The translations under genes and the position numbers were made by a program. From assembly GCF_030123245.1 (NCBI RefSeq), contig NZ_CP126101.1, positions 3,098,501 to 3,162,500 on the forward strand: a stretch of 64,000 nucleotides of DNA. The letters are read 5' to 3'. Shown one piece after another: positions 8,351 through 16,630 of the stretch. Every line of letters starts with the position of its first letter. Position 1 is the first letter of the stretch. The stretch is from Lysinibacillus pakistanensis. Its GTDB lineage: Bacteria; Bacillota; Bacilli; Bacillales_A; Planococcaceae. The notes under the pieces are model-generated. The model was not told the DNA's origin and ran no database searches. It saw only the letters and a list, made by a program, of their open reading frames with translations.

Positions 8351-8971
8351 TTAAGAAAATTGCCAATAACTATGTATGGGATTCATAATTGAGTCTTCTA
8401 AAATCTGTGCATATAAATAGATAGCTCCAAACGAAAAGGGATAGTTTTTTCTTGGCTTTATTAGGGTATCCGGATACCCATCCTCATCGACCTGGAATAT
8501 AAAATCAAAACCGGCATCATGCAACTTGTTATAGTAATACTCTTCTCCCTGAATATGCCTTGGAGTTCCTCCAAATTTGATCAGAAAACGTTCTTCAAAT
8601 GAAGCTTTATCACTTACTATATTAGCTTCCGAAATAAAGTGCTTGACTAAATCAGGATCGGCAAAAGTATCAAGTTTACTTTCTTCTGTTTTAGGGTGTT
8701 TCATTGTTATTAATGAACAATTGGGATATCTATTTTTAGAAATACGCTCTTCAAAATGTTTAGGAGCAAAAATGGAGATCATCTCCGTTTCATTAAAAGG
8801 GTTAACGATAGACAAATAAAAATTCATCTCCGTTTCCTTATTTACCATGCCTTCCAATTCATCGAAATAAGCCGGTGCATTCCCTCCGATCCATCCATTA
8901 TCACTATCCTTTTCATTTGCTTGAAAGAGCATACACTCTGTTCGTTCTTTAAGAATTTTTAAATCTCTCAT
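8351..8971 (-). CDS. DUF1963/YwqG-like protein, probable immunity protein
   Basis: A 206-residue cytosolic protein. The C-terminal half resembles the DUF1963 (YwqG) fold: KFGGTPRHIQG, FDFIFQVDEDGYPD and FSFGAIYLYAQ, compared with the usual GG.P.WIQ and Q.D.D...G..Y patterns. DUF1963 proteins occur frequently as immunity proteins in polymorphic-toxin loci. The start is ATG at 8971, behind GAAGGGGAAA, not the in-frame codon 7 residues earlier. It starts 13 bases after the stop of the DMP19-like gene, so the two are co-transcribed. No toxin is present nearby. The immunity role is inference from family and neighbours. Confidence 0.55.
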   Translation of the reverse strand: MRDLKILKERTECMLFQANEKDSDNGWIGGNAPAYFDELEGMVNKETEMNFYLSIVNPFNETEMISIFAPKHFEERISKNRYPNCSLITMKHPKTEESKLDTFADPDLVKHFISEANIVSDKASFEERFLIKFGGTPRHIQGEEYYYNKLHDAGFDFIFQVDEDGYPDTLIKPRKNYPFSFGAIYLYAQILEDSIMNPIHSYWQFS

Positions 8972-8984
8972 TGCATTTCCCCTT

Positions 8985-9542
8985 CTATTCACAATCGCCG
9001 CTTATCCTGAGCTGAATATAATCAAAGATCATGGTCCAGCCTTCCTTAGGACTTCCATATCCCCAATGTGGCCCCGTTATTTTTTCCAATTGATCGAGCT
9101 TTTCCTGATATTGCTTCATCATGGCTTGACGCTCTTCTTGCGTATATGTGTTCAAACGTTCGTCACTTACCTTTAGTCGCATATTATGCAGGAAATTGAT
9201 CATGTCACAATAAAGTAAATCATCCTCAAACGTAATGAAATCAGGGAAAATGGCAATGACTTCGTCAAAAGCATTCTGCAAATCCTGCAAGCCAAATTTC
9301 ACCAACATCTCAGAAATATATGGCACAAGATGCGGCTGATACGCGATAATACCGTCCCAGCCATCACACTGCCAGTTGCCAATTGTATTGATGGCTATGT
9401 GAAGTTGAAATAACTCTGGCGACACCTTCTCACGAATGACGTCCAGTTCGCCGATCTCCCATATTTTATCGGATAATACCGCTAGATCCATTTCATCTAC
9501 TGGGATTTTCCCATCCCATATCTCATTCATTTCAATACTCAC
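8985..9542 (-). CDS. DMP19/DUF4375-like protein, probable immunity protein
   Basis: A 185-residue helical, acidic, soluble protein. The segment INTIGNWQCDGWDG...LVPYISEMLVKFGL...AIFPDF follows the DMP19-like (DUF4375) layout of a helix with N-G, a leucine-rich helix pair and a final FP. This fold is seen in anti-toxin and immunity proteins and in DNA mimics. A GTG start at 9542 follows AGGAGAG. The ATG four codons later is an alternative. It lies 37 bases after the HEAT-repeat gene and 13 bases before the DUF1963-like gene. The family match is by eye and moderate. Confidence 0.5.
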   Translation of the reverse strand: MSIEMNEIWDGKIPVDEMDLAVLSDKIWEIGELDVIREKVSPELFQLHIAINTIGNWQCDGWDGIIAYQPHLVPYISEMLVKFGLQDLQNAFDEVIAIFPDFITFEDDLLYCDMINFLHNMRLKVSDERLNTYTQEERQAMMKQYQEKLDQLEKITGPHWGYGSPKEGWTMIFDYIQLRISGDCE

Positions 9543-9579
9543 AGCTACATCTCTCCTGGAATTAGAATTATGCTCGATT

Positions 9580-10620
9580 TCATTTTGATAGTTCTAAATA
9601 ACTTCTTATCCGTGCATCTTCAATCGTCTTCGGTAGCAAATCAATTATCATCTGTTTGTAAGATTCGTAGATAACAGGACATCGATTGTAAAACTGAAAT
9701 TTGACCTTATCATTAGGGTGCGGATGTTCCATCAAACGTTCCAACCACCTGGCATCCAGATTTTCTGCCAATTTACGCTTGAAATAAGTTCTATTATCGT
9801 AACTTCCGTAGCTATAACGTCCCCAAAATACCGCCATTGTGTGAGTTCCATTCTGATCGTCATAATAGATTCGTCCCAAGCCGTTATGTATATATCGATT
9901 TAATGCTTCATCCTGCAAAAAAGCAGAAAATTCATCATACACATTATCTGCACGATTGGTAAGAAGCTTTGCGGAAAAATAAGGAATCAACCACTCATTA
10001 CCGTACCGTATATACAGTTCCTCAGCCAACAAAATCAACTGTTCATCCATGCTCCGTATAATCGAAGCAGCGAGCACAATCGGGAAAATACATATGGTTT
10101 CCTGTGGCTGCAGGTTCCATATTCTGAGTGTATCGTTAATGTGCACATAGTCCTTATCGGCCACTAGTTTCAAGAGGTTAAGCCTCTCAACCATTGGCTG
10201 ATTCGCCGCAATGAGGCGGTAGACGCCGATCATGGACGGGCTGCCTTTACCAAGCATAACGGAAACAACGGCAGTGAATCGTTCAAACTCATCCTGATCG
10301 GTCAGAAAATCTGGCGGCTGTTGAAATAGCTCGTGGAAATATTTCTCGCAATGCTTGCCCACAACTTCCGAAACCGTATCCGAAAAAGCTGGCATCAGGA
10401 TGTCCTCGCCCAAATTTTTGTATTTCATAAATTTTTCCCAAATTGCAGTCGCTTCCACACACTCTTGATGAGCAAGTGCTTTTAACGCCGCTTTTTTGCA
10501 TTTCCCTTTCTCATGTTCTACAAGATATAGAAGCGCTTCCACTCGACCCAATCGCGCAATAGCGTCTTCTCTCTTCTTCCCTTTTTCCGGTAACGTCGCC
10601 AACACTTCTCCCAACGTCAT
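9580..10620 (-). CDS. HEAT-like helical repeat protein
   Basis: A 346-residue, almost all-helical protein. The first ~60 residues (REDAIARLGRVEALLYL, KKAALKALAHQECVEA) look like HEAT/PBS-lyase-type helical repeats. The remainder has repeated amphipathic helices and an unusual Tyr-rich patch (FWGRYSYGSYDNRTYFKR) near residue 270. No catalytic motif is seen. HEAT-repeat proteins of this size occur in toxin-immunity arrays, where they bind toxin domains. ATG is preceded by GGGAGG. It is transcribed ahead of the DMP19-like and DUF1963-like genes. Confidence 0.55.
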   Translation of the reverse strand: MTLGEVLATLPEKGKKREDAIARLGRVEALLYLVEHEKGKCKKAALKALAHQECVEATAIWEKFMKYKNLGEDILMPAFSDTVSEVVGKHCEKYFHELFQQPPDFLTDQDEFERFTAVVSVMLGKGSPSMIGVYRLIAANQPMVERLNLLKLVADKDYVHINDTLRIWNLQPQETICIFPIVLAASIIRSMDEQLILLAEELYIRYGNEWLIPYFSAKLLTNRADNVYDEFSAFLQDEALNRYIHNGLGRIYYDDQNGTHTMAVFWGRYSYGSYDNRTYFKRKLAENLDARWLERLMEHPHPNDKVKFQFYNRCPVIYESYKQMIIDLLPKTIEDARIRSYLELSK

Positions 10621-10811
10621 ATAAACGCCTCCCTACTGGATTTTTGTCCCTCTATTCACAATCGCATTTATTATATTCGACACCTTCCCCACACGACTTG
10701 AAAATCTCAGCTCTCCTAGCCCTTAAAAATCACTATTAAGTCCTCCCATATCGTATTATGGATGACTCTCGTGACGGTTGAGCTGTAACAGCAACCTCTG
10801 AATTCAAACCA

Positions 10812-11195
10812 TTAAAGCTCGACTTCACCTGCTTGATCTTGCTCTAGATGAACAAGTGGAACAGGAGAGTAAATAAACGTATCCCCGTCGTCTTCAAGCT
10901 TATATATGATACAAAACAAAGCTGAACCTCGTTGATCACCACTCGGTATAGAGAAAATCATAGCTGGACAACGCAGCTCAGTAGAATGAACACTTGCACA
11001 CAGATCTTTATAAGTAATATCAGCAAGGGTGTCAATATCTTCAAGATGCTGCTGACAATCTCCAATAACTTGCATGTAATACGCTATATTATGATTATAC
11101 TTATTCGCAAAGATTTGCTTATACTCCTCAATGTTAAGAAAGCAACACTCCCAATCCAAAGGCGGGATACTTAACACATAGCGATAGAACTTCAA
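10812..11195 (-). CDS. Hypothetical small protein of the immunity-like array
   Basis: A 127-residue soluble acidic protein with no motif I recognise. It has alternating beta-like stretches (KFYRYVLSIPPLDWECCF, LRCPAMIFSIPSGDQRG, ALFCIIYKLEDDGDTFIY) and a central helix with CQQHLEDIDTLADI. The overall look is that of an Imm-type alpha/beta protein. The start is TTG at 11195, behind GAGGAGGAA. It is separated from its neighbours by 129 and 191 bases, so it may have its own promoter. Function not established. Confidence 0.5.
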   Translation of the reverse strand: MKFYRYVLSIPPLDWECCFLNIEEYKQIFANKYNHNIAYYMQVIGDCQQHLEDIDTLADITYKDLCASVHSTELRCPAMIFSIPSGDQRGSALFCIIYKLEDDGDTFIYSPVPLVHLEQDQAGEVEL

Positions 11196-11324
11196 TTTTC
11201 CTGATTCCTCCTCTTTTCGAAATCGGAGTTAGTGATTTCATTTTAATTAATCTTTATTAAAATGCTACATCCAATACTTTCGTTCCAATCATTCAACAAT
11301 GATGAAATATTTCATTATACACTT

Positions 11325-11666
11325 TTATTTCTTAAAAACTAAAAATGCATCATTTTCAAAGTAATAAAGGAACGCTTGGAATAGCTGATCTAGTGATGGA
11401 TTTTCAAACTGATTATTTACATTGTCAATTACATCTTCAATACCTGCACCATCCAATGTTTCTATCCAACCATTTTTTTTCGCTTGTTCTGGTAAAAAAT
11501 CATCTGAATTGGGCGGAAAATCAAAGCTATCTAGTGAAAATATTCCTCTTGTATTTAAATTCCATTCTTTTAAATTTGGAGGTAGATAAAACCAAGTCTC
11601 TGGATTTCTCTTTGGATGTGATAACACATCACTAATACTCAATAAATTCATCTTTTCTTCCGTCAT
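11325..11666 (-). CDS. DUF7716-like protein, probable immunity protein
   Basis: A 113-residue acidic protein. The pattern TWFYLPPNLKEWNL, then DSFDFPPNSDDFLPEQAKKNGW, ending in LFQAFLYYFENDAFLVF, fits the DUF7716 family as I know it: a W.YLP opening, a central D..P..A..G segment, and a final AF.YY...DAF. Members are often found beside polymorphic toxins. ATG at 11666 follows AAGGTG. The third or fourth of the small-protein array. The family match is from memory of its layout. Confidence 0.5.
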   Translation of the reverse strand: MTEEKMNLLSISDVLSHPKRNPETWFYLPPNLKEWNLNTRGIFSLDSFDFPPNSDDFLPEQAKKNGWIETLDGAGIEDVIDNVNNQFENPSLDQLFQAFLYYFENDAFLVFKK

Positions 11667-11794
11667 AATTTACACCTTCTTTTCTTTGGATGAAGACTGA
11701 CTTGTACCGACAGAGCTGAAACTTTATGTTGTCCCTTGAAACGAATTGTAAATTGTAACCTTTCTGGGCGTGCTAGCCGATTCAGAAGTAGTAT

Positions 11795-12100
11795 TTATTC
11801 AAATAATTTTCCAGCCAAATTAGATATTTCGTGAATTGCATCTTCAAGCTTTTCTTCCTCTTCTTCAGAATACTTCCCTTCATTAAAATAAAAGTAATTG
11901 CTGATATCTACAAAACATAAAGCTAGTTTCTTAGGAACTTCGGTTTTATTCGAATACTCCGTAATCAATATCTTCATTGCTTCAATTAATGTATTGTAGT
12001 TGTTTTCATTTAATCCTAATCCCACTCTTAATGAATATAGTATAGAGTTATCACCAATAGTATATTCATAAACTATCTTTAAAGCCTCATCTACTTTCAT
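11795..12100 (-). CDS. Hypothetical helical protein of the immunity-like array
   Basis: A 101-residue, strongly acidic, all-helical protein with a Glu-rich run (YSEEEEEKLEDAIHEI) near the C-terminus. The helical pattern NYNTLIEAMKILITEY and LALCFVDISNYFYF suggests a compact helical bundle. No known motif is seen. ATG at 12100 is chosen because GAGGAGAG lies just upstream. It is the most upstream gene of the array in the direction of transcription. A role as an immunity protein is inferred only from context. Confidence 0.5.
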   Translation of the reverse strand: MKVDEALKIVYEYTIGDNSILYSLRVGLGLNENNYNTLIEAMKILITEYSNKTEVPKKLALCFVDISNYFYFNEGKYSEEEEEKLEDAIHEISNLAGKLFE

Positions 12101-12225
12101 CAATTCTCTCCTCGTTAGTAGCTAGGGCTCTTTATGATAGAATTATTTCAGAGCCACACATCTTGAGCTTGCCTTAGCTTATGATTTGGCTACAAAGCTC
12201 GCTACTTTAACATTATAAATAGATT

Positions 12226-12554
12226 GTAGTACCAAATTTGAATGCGATTTTACGATGCATAAATGACCATGCTTGTTCATTTTGAATAGGAAAATCGTAT
12301 TTCACCGCAAACGTTCGCTTGTTACATCACTATCTATACGATTATTACCAACGTTGGTTTCAAATCAGTTAAACAAATTTTCTGGAATTTGAACACTTGG
12401 AATATTGACTTCATTAAAATAGTCATGCATTGAAGTTTAAATGTAAAAAATGCTGCACAAGACTTACTCTTATGCAGCGTTTTAATGATTATTTAAACGA
12501 CCTTAGTTGGAGGTCATATGCTGAACCAAGCTCACCGTAGCCAGGTGCATATAA
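12226..12554. repeat. ~330 bp direct repeat, copy 1
   Basis: About 330 bases closely repeat 16294-16630 in the same orientation. Long identical runs are present, with a few substitutions and small indels such as 9 extra bases in copy 2. The repeat contains the 3' end of a secreted-protein gene, its terminator-like region, and a decayed downstream frame. The two copies flank the 12.58-15.94 kb regulatory/transport module. Confidence 0.9.
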
Positions 12555-12563
12555 AGATGCACT
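12489..12563 (-). pseudogene. 3' remnant of a secreted-protein paralog
   Basis: The frame reads SASLYAPGYGELGSAYDL and on to RSFK before the stop. It is identical over its last 21 residues to the C-terminus of the gene at 16565-17884. Upstream the similarity ends abruptly beside the histidine kinase stop codon. This is the tail of a lost or displaced paralog. Confidence 0.85.
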
Positions 12564-12583
12564 AAGCTTCTTGGCTGCTACTA

Positions 12584-13468
12584 TTACAAATTCTTTTTTA
12601 AACACACTAAAAACTCAATCATTCCATTTTCTATTTTAGCCGCTACATTTCCACCTAGTTTTTCTGCAAGCAGCTTGACAATAGAAAGTCCTAGACCAGT
12701 GTTTTTACGTCTGGAATTGTCTGTTGTATAAAATCGATCAAAGAGCTGGTTAGGATTTAGTTGAATATTTTCGTCAATCGGATTTTGAAAACAGATATAT
12801 GCATGTTCTTCTTCTAACCACATCTTGATCGTGACATCACCTTGCGCATGCATGATGCTATTTCGTACTAGGTTTTGCACAATGCGTAAAAGCATTTCTT
12901 CATCAGAGTTAATAATGAGCGGCTCATAATTAGGTAAGGTGACGGCTATTCCTTGTTGTTCAAATTGTGCAAAGGCACCAGCAATTTCTTCAAATACGAT
13001 GTTTGATATATTAATACGATCCTTTTTGGGTTGATCTTCATTACTATGCAAATAGGAATATTCAAAAAAGGTTGCTAATAATTGCTCTAGTCTTCCAACA
13101 TGTTTTTGTGCGACTCCAAGCTTTGCAAGCTGCTTTTCTGTTAATGGTTCTTTTAAAAGCATTTGTTGATAGCCCTTTATCGCAGTTAGTGGCGTACGAA
13201 AATCATGAGAAATGTTTGAAATCATTTCTTTATAGTATTTTTCCTCCCGTTTAATATACGACCTTGATTTCTGCGATTCTATCAATATGCGATTTATATT
13301 TGCCACTAGTTGATTTATTTCTTTGTTTACTAGCTCTACGCTAATTGGCTGCGTATATTGCTCATGTAGACGTTGTGACAATTGTATGTTCATCAATCGT
13401 ATTTGCCTTTGTATATAAAAAATATAAAACAATAATCCTACAATGACTACAATTGCCACAATCCACAT
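12584..13468 (-). CDS. Sensor histidine kinase
   Basis: A 294-residue membrane kinase with one N-terminal transmembrane segment (residues 2-19) and no real extracellular domain. A coiled linker is followed by the H-box SHDFRTPLTAIKGY (phosphoacceptor His near residue 90), the N-box NLVRNSIMHA, an F-box-like FDRFYTTD and the G-box TGLGLSIVK. Sensors of this small intramembrane type usually respond to cell-envelope antibiotics through an associated ABC transporter, and one is encoded immediately upstream. It is last in the order regulator-ATPase-permease-kinase and starts 13 bases after the permease stop. Confidence 0.92.
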   Translation of the reverse strand: MWIVAIVVIVGLLFYIFYIQRQIRLMNIQLSQRLHEQYTQPISVELVNKEINQLVANINRILIESQKSRSYIKREEKYYKEMISNISHDFRTPLTAIKGYQQMLLKEPLTEKQLAKLGVAQKHVGRLEQLLATFFEYSYLHSNEDQPKKDRINISNIVFEEIAGAFAQFEQQGIAVTLPNYEPLIINSDEEMLLRIVQNLVRNSIMHAQGDVTIKMWLEEEHAYICFQNPIDENIQLNPNQLFDRFYTTDNSRRKNTGLGLSIVKLLAEKLGGNVAAKIENGMIEFLVCLKKNL

Positions 13469-13481
13469 TCCCTACATCCCC

Positions 13482-14264
13482 TTACTTGATTTCTGCTTTT
13501 CTAAATGTCATGAATGTTAAGTATATAATTACTACTATAAAGATGATACAAATGGAAACGGCCGAAATTATATCACCTTTACTCATGCTTAAATTAATCG
13601 TAAGATACTCCGCTGAATATGGTGTGAAAGATAATACTTTATCTATCATCTCAAATGAATCCTGAAAACTAGCGACCTGCCCAAAGAACATGGACAACAT
13701 GTAATACGCAGCTACTACAAGCACCGATTTTCTTAAGGCAAACGCAAGTAAAATACAAGTCGTTAACTGTGCAAGATAGACTATAGTCATTGTGCACATT
13801 ATTGTTACGTATTCACCAAAGCTACCACTAGTAGTCGAAGTTAGAATGCTTAAAAAACCTGCTGCTTTCCCACCCATGCTAAACGTGCTGTCCATTGATA
13901 AACCAATTATTGTCACGATGATATACGGGCTTACAAGAACAATAAGTAATATCCAGAAAACAATCGCTTTACTTATGACAATTTGGTTTCTTGCAAAGCC
14001 GCTTATAATTGGATGATGAATATTTTTTGTATCAAAATCTGAACAAATTAGTGTAGTAGCAAGTACTGCGCCTACTATTGACATCGTATTCATATCAGAT
14101 AGTAGAAAACCAACGTTGCTAATGCTTTCATTTATTGAGTTATTGCCAATCCCATAGGCAATACTAAACATTGCTGTTGCAGAACATGTTGTAAGAGCCA
14201 GTAAGACCCAAAATATTTTGGATTTAGTTGTTTTATAGAGGTAAGCACGTACTAAATTAAACAT
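13482..14264 (-). CDS. ABC-2 type transporter permease
   Basis: A membrane protein of about 260 residues with six hydrophobic segments, including SKIFWVLLALTTCSATAMF, IVFWILLIVLVSPYIIVTII and a C-terminal VSICIIFIVVIIYLTF. The FxxKNIHHPIISGFARNQIVISK motif after TM2 is typical of the lantibiotic/bacitracin immunity-type ABC-2 permeases. ATG at 14264 is chosen, with GGAGGTG six bases upstream inside the end of the ATPase gene. The two genes overlap by 8 bases and are translationally coupled. Likely exports or removes an envelope-active peptide, an inference from family. Confidence 0.87.
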   Translation of the reverse strand: MFNLVRAYLYKTTKSKIFWVLLALTTCSATAMFSIAYGIGNNSINESISNVGFLLSDMNTMSIVGAVLATTLICSDFDTKNIHHPIISGFARNQIVISKAIVFWILLIVLVSPYIIVTIIGLSMDSTFSMGGKAAGFLSILTSTTSGSFGEYVTIMCTMTIVYLAQLTTCILLAFALRKSVLVVAAYYMLSMFFGQVASFQDSFEMIDKVLSFTPYSAEYLTINLSMSKGDIISAVSICIIFIVVIIYLTFMTFRKAEIK

Positions 14265-15180
14265 GGTGCACACCTCCAATTAACGTAAGGAAATAGTTCT
14301 CTAATGTGTCTCCTTGTAGACTAAATTCCGTAAGTGTTACCCCATTTTCAAATAAGGCGGTTGATACGTCCCCAAGATCCTCTAAGAAATCATACAATTT
14401 AATCGTTTTATTTGGCATGACTTGAAAATTTTGTGTTTTAAGATTTGTTTCTAATACATGTGCACATTGTTCGGGAGCTGTACAACCAATGCGAATATAA
14501 TGTCTACATTCTTCGTCGAGCTGTTGTTGCGTCATTTGTTTCATAATTTTCCCTTTATGAATAATGATATAATCAGTTGTTGTTTGATAAAGTTCCGGTA
14601 AATTATGACTCGAAATTAAAATTGTCATCTGTCGCTCTTCACAAAGCCGTGTTAAAAGCTGACGAATTTCAACAACACCTATAGGATCTAACCCATTCAC
14701 TGGCTCATCTAAAATCAATAACTCTGGGTTAGTTAATAACGCAATAGCAATGCCTAAACGTTGTTTCATGCCTAGTGAAAAATGCTTAGCTTTCTTATTG
14801 TTGGTACTCGCCAATCCAACCAATTGCAGTATTTCATCCTCTAGCTCCTCATTCGGAATCCCCCGCATTAAACGATGATATTTAAGGTTACCTTTTGCAG
14901 TCATATCAGGGCTAATCGCTGGTTGTTCAATCATGCTGGCAATACGTTTTCGTTGCAGCTGTATTTCCTTGTCAGATGATTTTCCAAATAACTCAAATGA
15001 ACCTTCTGTTTGAAAACTAATTCCTGAAATAATCTTCATTAAGGTCGATTTACCCGCACCGTTTTCACCAATAAGCCCATAAATACGTCCTTCTTTTAAT
15101 TCGATTGATACGTCGTGAAGTACTGTATGCTTTTTATATGTTTTCTTTAATTGATTTGTTTTTAATATGGTTTCTCCCAT
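14257..15180 (-). CDS. ABC transporter ATP-binding protein
   Basis: A 307-residue ATPase. Walker A is GENGAGKST, the signature is FSLGMKQRLGIAIAL, Walker B is LLILDEPVNGLDP, and the switch histidine lies in ILISSHNLPEL. The C-terminal ~90 residues form the regulatory extension usual in the BcrA/LanF-like subgroup. ATG at 15180 is used because AGGGAGGTG lies 6 bases upstream. It works with the overlapping permease gene. The module resembles bacitracin or lantibiotic self-protection transporters. Confidence 0.93.
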   Translation of the reverse strand: MGETILKTNQLKKTYKKHTVLHDVSIELKEGRIYGLIGENGAGKSTLMKIISGISFQTEGSFELFGKSSDKEIQLQRKRIASMIEQPAISPDMTAKGNLKYHRLMRGIPNEELEDEILQLVGLASTNNKKAKHFSLGMKQRLGIAIALLTNPELLILDEPVNGLDPIGVVEIRQLLTRLCEERQMTILISSHNLPELYQTTTDYIIIHKGKIMKQMTQQQLDEECRHYIRIGCTAPEQCAHVLETNLKTQNFQVMPNKTIKLYDFLEDLGDVSTALFENGVTLTEFSLQGDTLENYFLTLIGGVHHV

Positions 15181-15262
15181 ATTAAGCACCTCCCTTTCAT
15201 ATTCATAGATTACTCATGAAAGGTATAGATAAAGTAAAGATGGCGTATAGATTACGGATAAT

Positions 15263-15937
15263 TTATGGATGTAAACGATAACCAAGCCCACGAAGCGTCT
15301 CGATATAATCCGCTTGTGGATTTTTTGTCTTTAATTTATGTCGAAGATTACTAATATGGATTTTAATAATATGTTCATCCCCTAAATATTCTTCCTGCCA
15401 AATGGATTCATATAAATTTGCTTTCGTGAATACTTTCTCTTGATTTGTCATAAATAATTCGAGCAATAAATATTCCTTTGCAGTAAGCAAGACCTCTTCA
15501 CCACTCACTGTAACTCGCTTAGCGACATCATCCAGTACTATATCCTTGTATTGCAACTGCTTCATAGGTGTAGCTTGTTTTTTAACACGACGTAATATCG
15601 ATTCAATACGGGCAAGAACCTCACCAAGGTCAAATGGTTTCGTAATATAATCATCCGCTCCTAAACGAAGCAAATCGATTTTAGTAGACACTAAATCTTT
15701 TGCTGAAATCATAACAACAGGTACATCTGAAATAGCGCGAATTTCTTTTAATAATTCATCCCCACTTTTATAGGGAAGCATAATATCAAGAAGCACAATA
15801 TCAAACTCATTTTGTAGAAATGCCCGGTAACCTTCTACTCCATCCATCACACTTGTTACCTGATAATTTGCTTGCTCAAACAATTCGGTTAACATCGCAT
15901 TTACATCTTCATGATCCTCAACCATTAAAATTCTCAA
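15263..15937 (-). CDS. OmpR/PhoB family response regulator
   Basis: A 224-residue two-component regulator. The receiver domain has the acidic pocket VEDHED, phosphoacceptor Asp in VLLDIMLP and the conserved Lys in YITKPFD. The C-terminal winged helix includes LTAKEYLLLELF and YIETLRGLGYRL. The start is likely TTG at 15937 (RILMVED follows), with AAAGGCG upstream. It is the first gene of a four-gene unit, 82 bases from the ATPase gene, and the partner kinase is the last gene. It probably activates its own ABC transporter genes. Confidence 0.93.
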   Translation of the reverse strand: MRILMVEDHEDVNAMLTELFEQANYQVTSVMDGVEGYRAFLQNEFDIVLLDIMLPYKSGDELLKEIRAISDVPVVMISAKDLVSTKIDLLRLGADDYITKPFDLGEVLARIESILRRVKKQATPMKQLQYKDIVLDDVAKRVTVSGEEVLLTAKEYLLLELFMTNQEKVFTKANLYESIWQEEYLGDEHIIKIHISNLRHKLKTKNPQADYIETLRGLGYRLHP

Positions 15938-16017
15938 TATAATCACGCCTTTGTTAAAATATCCCTATTGGTATTTATTATATAAAATTTTATGTCGTTC
16001 AACATTAAATTTTTAAG

Positions 16018-16250
16018 AGCTATCACCATAACGTGGGTTGATTTCCGTTCCGACTAGGCGCTTTGTGCTGTCGCTTCGCTTTCGCACAGAGCAAAGCTTC
16101 CTGGGGGCGTCCGATGAGCCGCTTTGCTTCGCTGCAGGGTCTCGGGCCAACACGATGTTGGTCACGAAGGCGTTATCACAGGATGTGATGGTTTTAGCCT
16201 TCGTTCCCCTATTGCTAATCCACAAGGAGTCGCCCAGTCTCCACTCCAAT
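16018..16250. repeat. Dispersed GC-rich repeat, family C copy 1
   Basis: A GC-rich intergenic block in an AT-rich setting. Read on the minus strand it contains GAGACCCTGCAGCG, AAGCGGCTCATCGGACGCC and then TCAACCCACGTTATGGTG. The same ordered blocks occur at 38638-38775. It also carries internal inverted repeats (AGCGAAGC-type). No coding potential is convincing although long frames exist by base composition. The rest of the gap up to 16293 shows nothing. Confidence 0.7.
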
Positions 16251-16293
16251 CAACTTACATGGCATAGGTTTTACTAACGACTTCCTTACTTTT

Positions 16294-16630
16294 GTAGTAC
16301 CTCAATTTGAATGCGATTTTACGATGATTATCATGAAATGTCCATGCTTGTTCAATTTGAATAGGAAAATCTGTATTTCACCGCAAAATTCCGCTTGTTA
16401 CAACACTTTCTGTACGATTATTACCAAAAATGGTTTCAAATCGGTTAAACAAATCTTTCGGAATTTGAACACTCGGAATATTAATTTCTTTAAAATAGTC
16501 ATGCATTGAAGTTTTAAAGTAAAAAACGCTACACAAGAATTACTCTTATGCAGCATTTTAATGATTATTTAAACGACCTTAGTTGGAGGTCATATGCTGA
16601 ACCAAGCTCACCGTAGCCAGGTGCATATAA
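16294..16630. repeat. ~330 bp direct repeat, copy 2
   Basis: The partner of 12226-12554 in the same orientation. This copy includes the true 3' end of the secreted-protein gene (16565 onward), so it is probably the parental copy. Confidence 0.9.
16378..16506 (-). pseudogene. Decayed small frame downstream of the secreted-protein gene
   Basis: The minus-strand frame starts MHDYFKEINIPSVQIP and continues through FNRFETIFGNNR before a stop. After the stop, a nearby frame continues with FPIQIEQAWTFHDNHRK and IAFKLRY. The duplicated copy at 12.3 kb keeps the same two segments with only conservative changes. This suggests a former gene of about 70 residues or the tail of a longer one, now broken in both copies. 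No family recognised and no ribosome site seen. Confidence 0.4.

Noticed and set aside
10652..10729. Short minus-strand frame ending EYNKCDCE, similar at its end to the DMP19-like gene
   Set aside because: Only the last few bases (GATTGTGAATAG) match the end of the gene at 8985, and stops lie just upstream. Too little to call a gene remnant.
16013..16277. Long open frames on both strands in the GC-rich block at 16.0-16.3 kb
   Set aside because: The block repeats at 38.6 kb as non-coding DNA, has no ribosome site and lacks protein-like composition. It is a repeat, not a gene.
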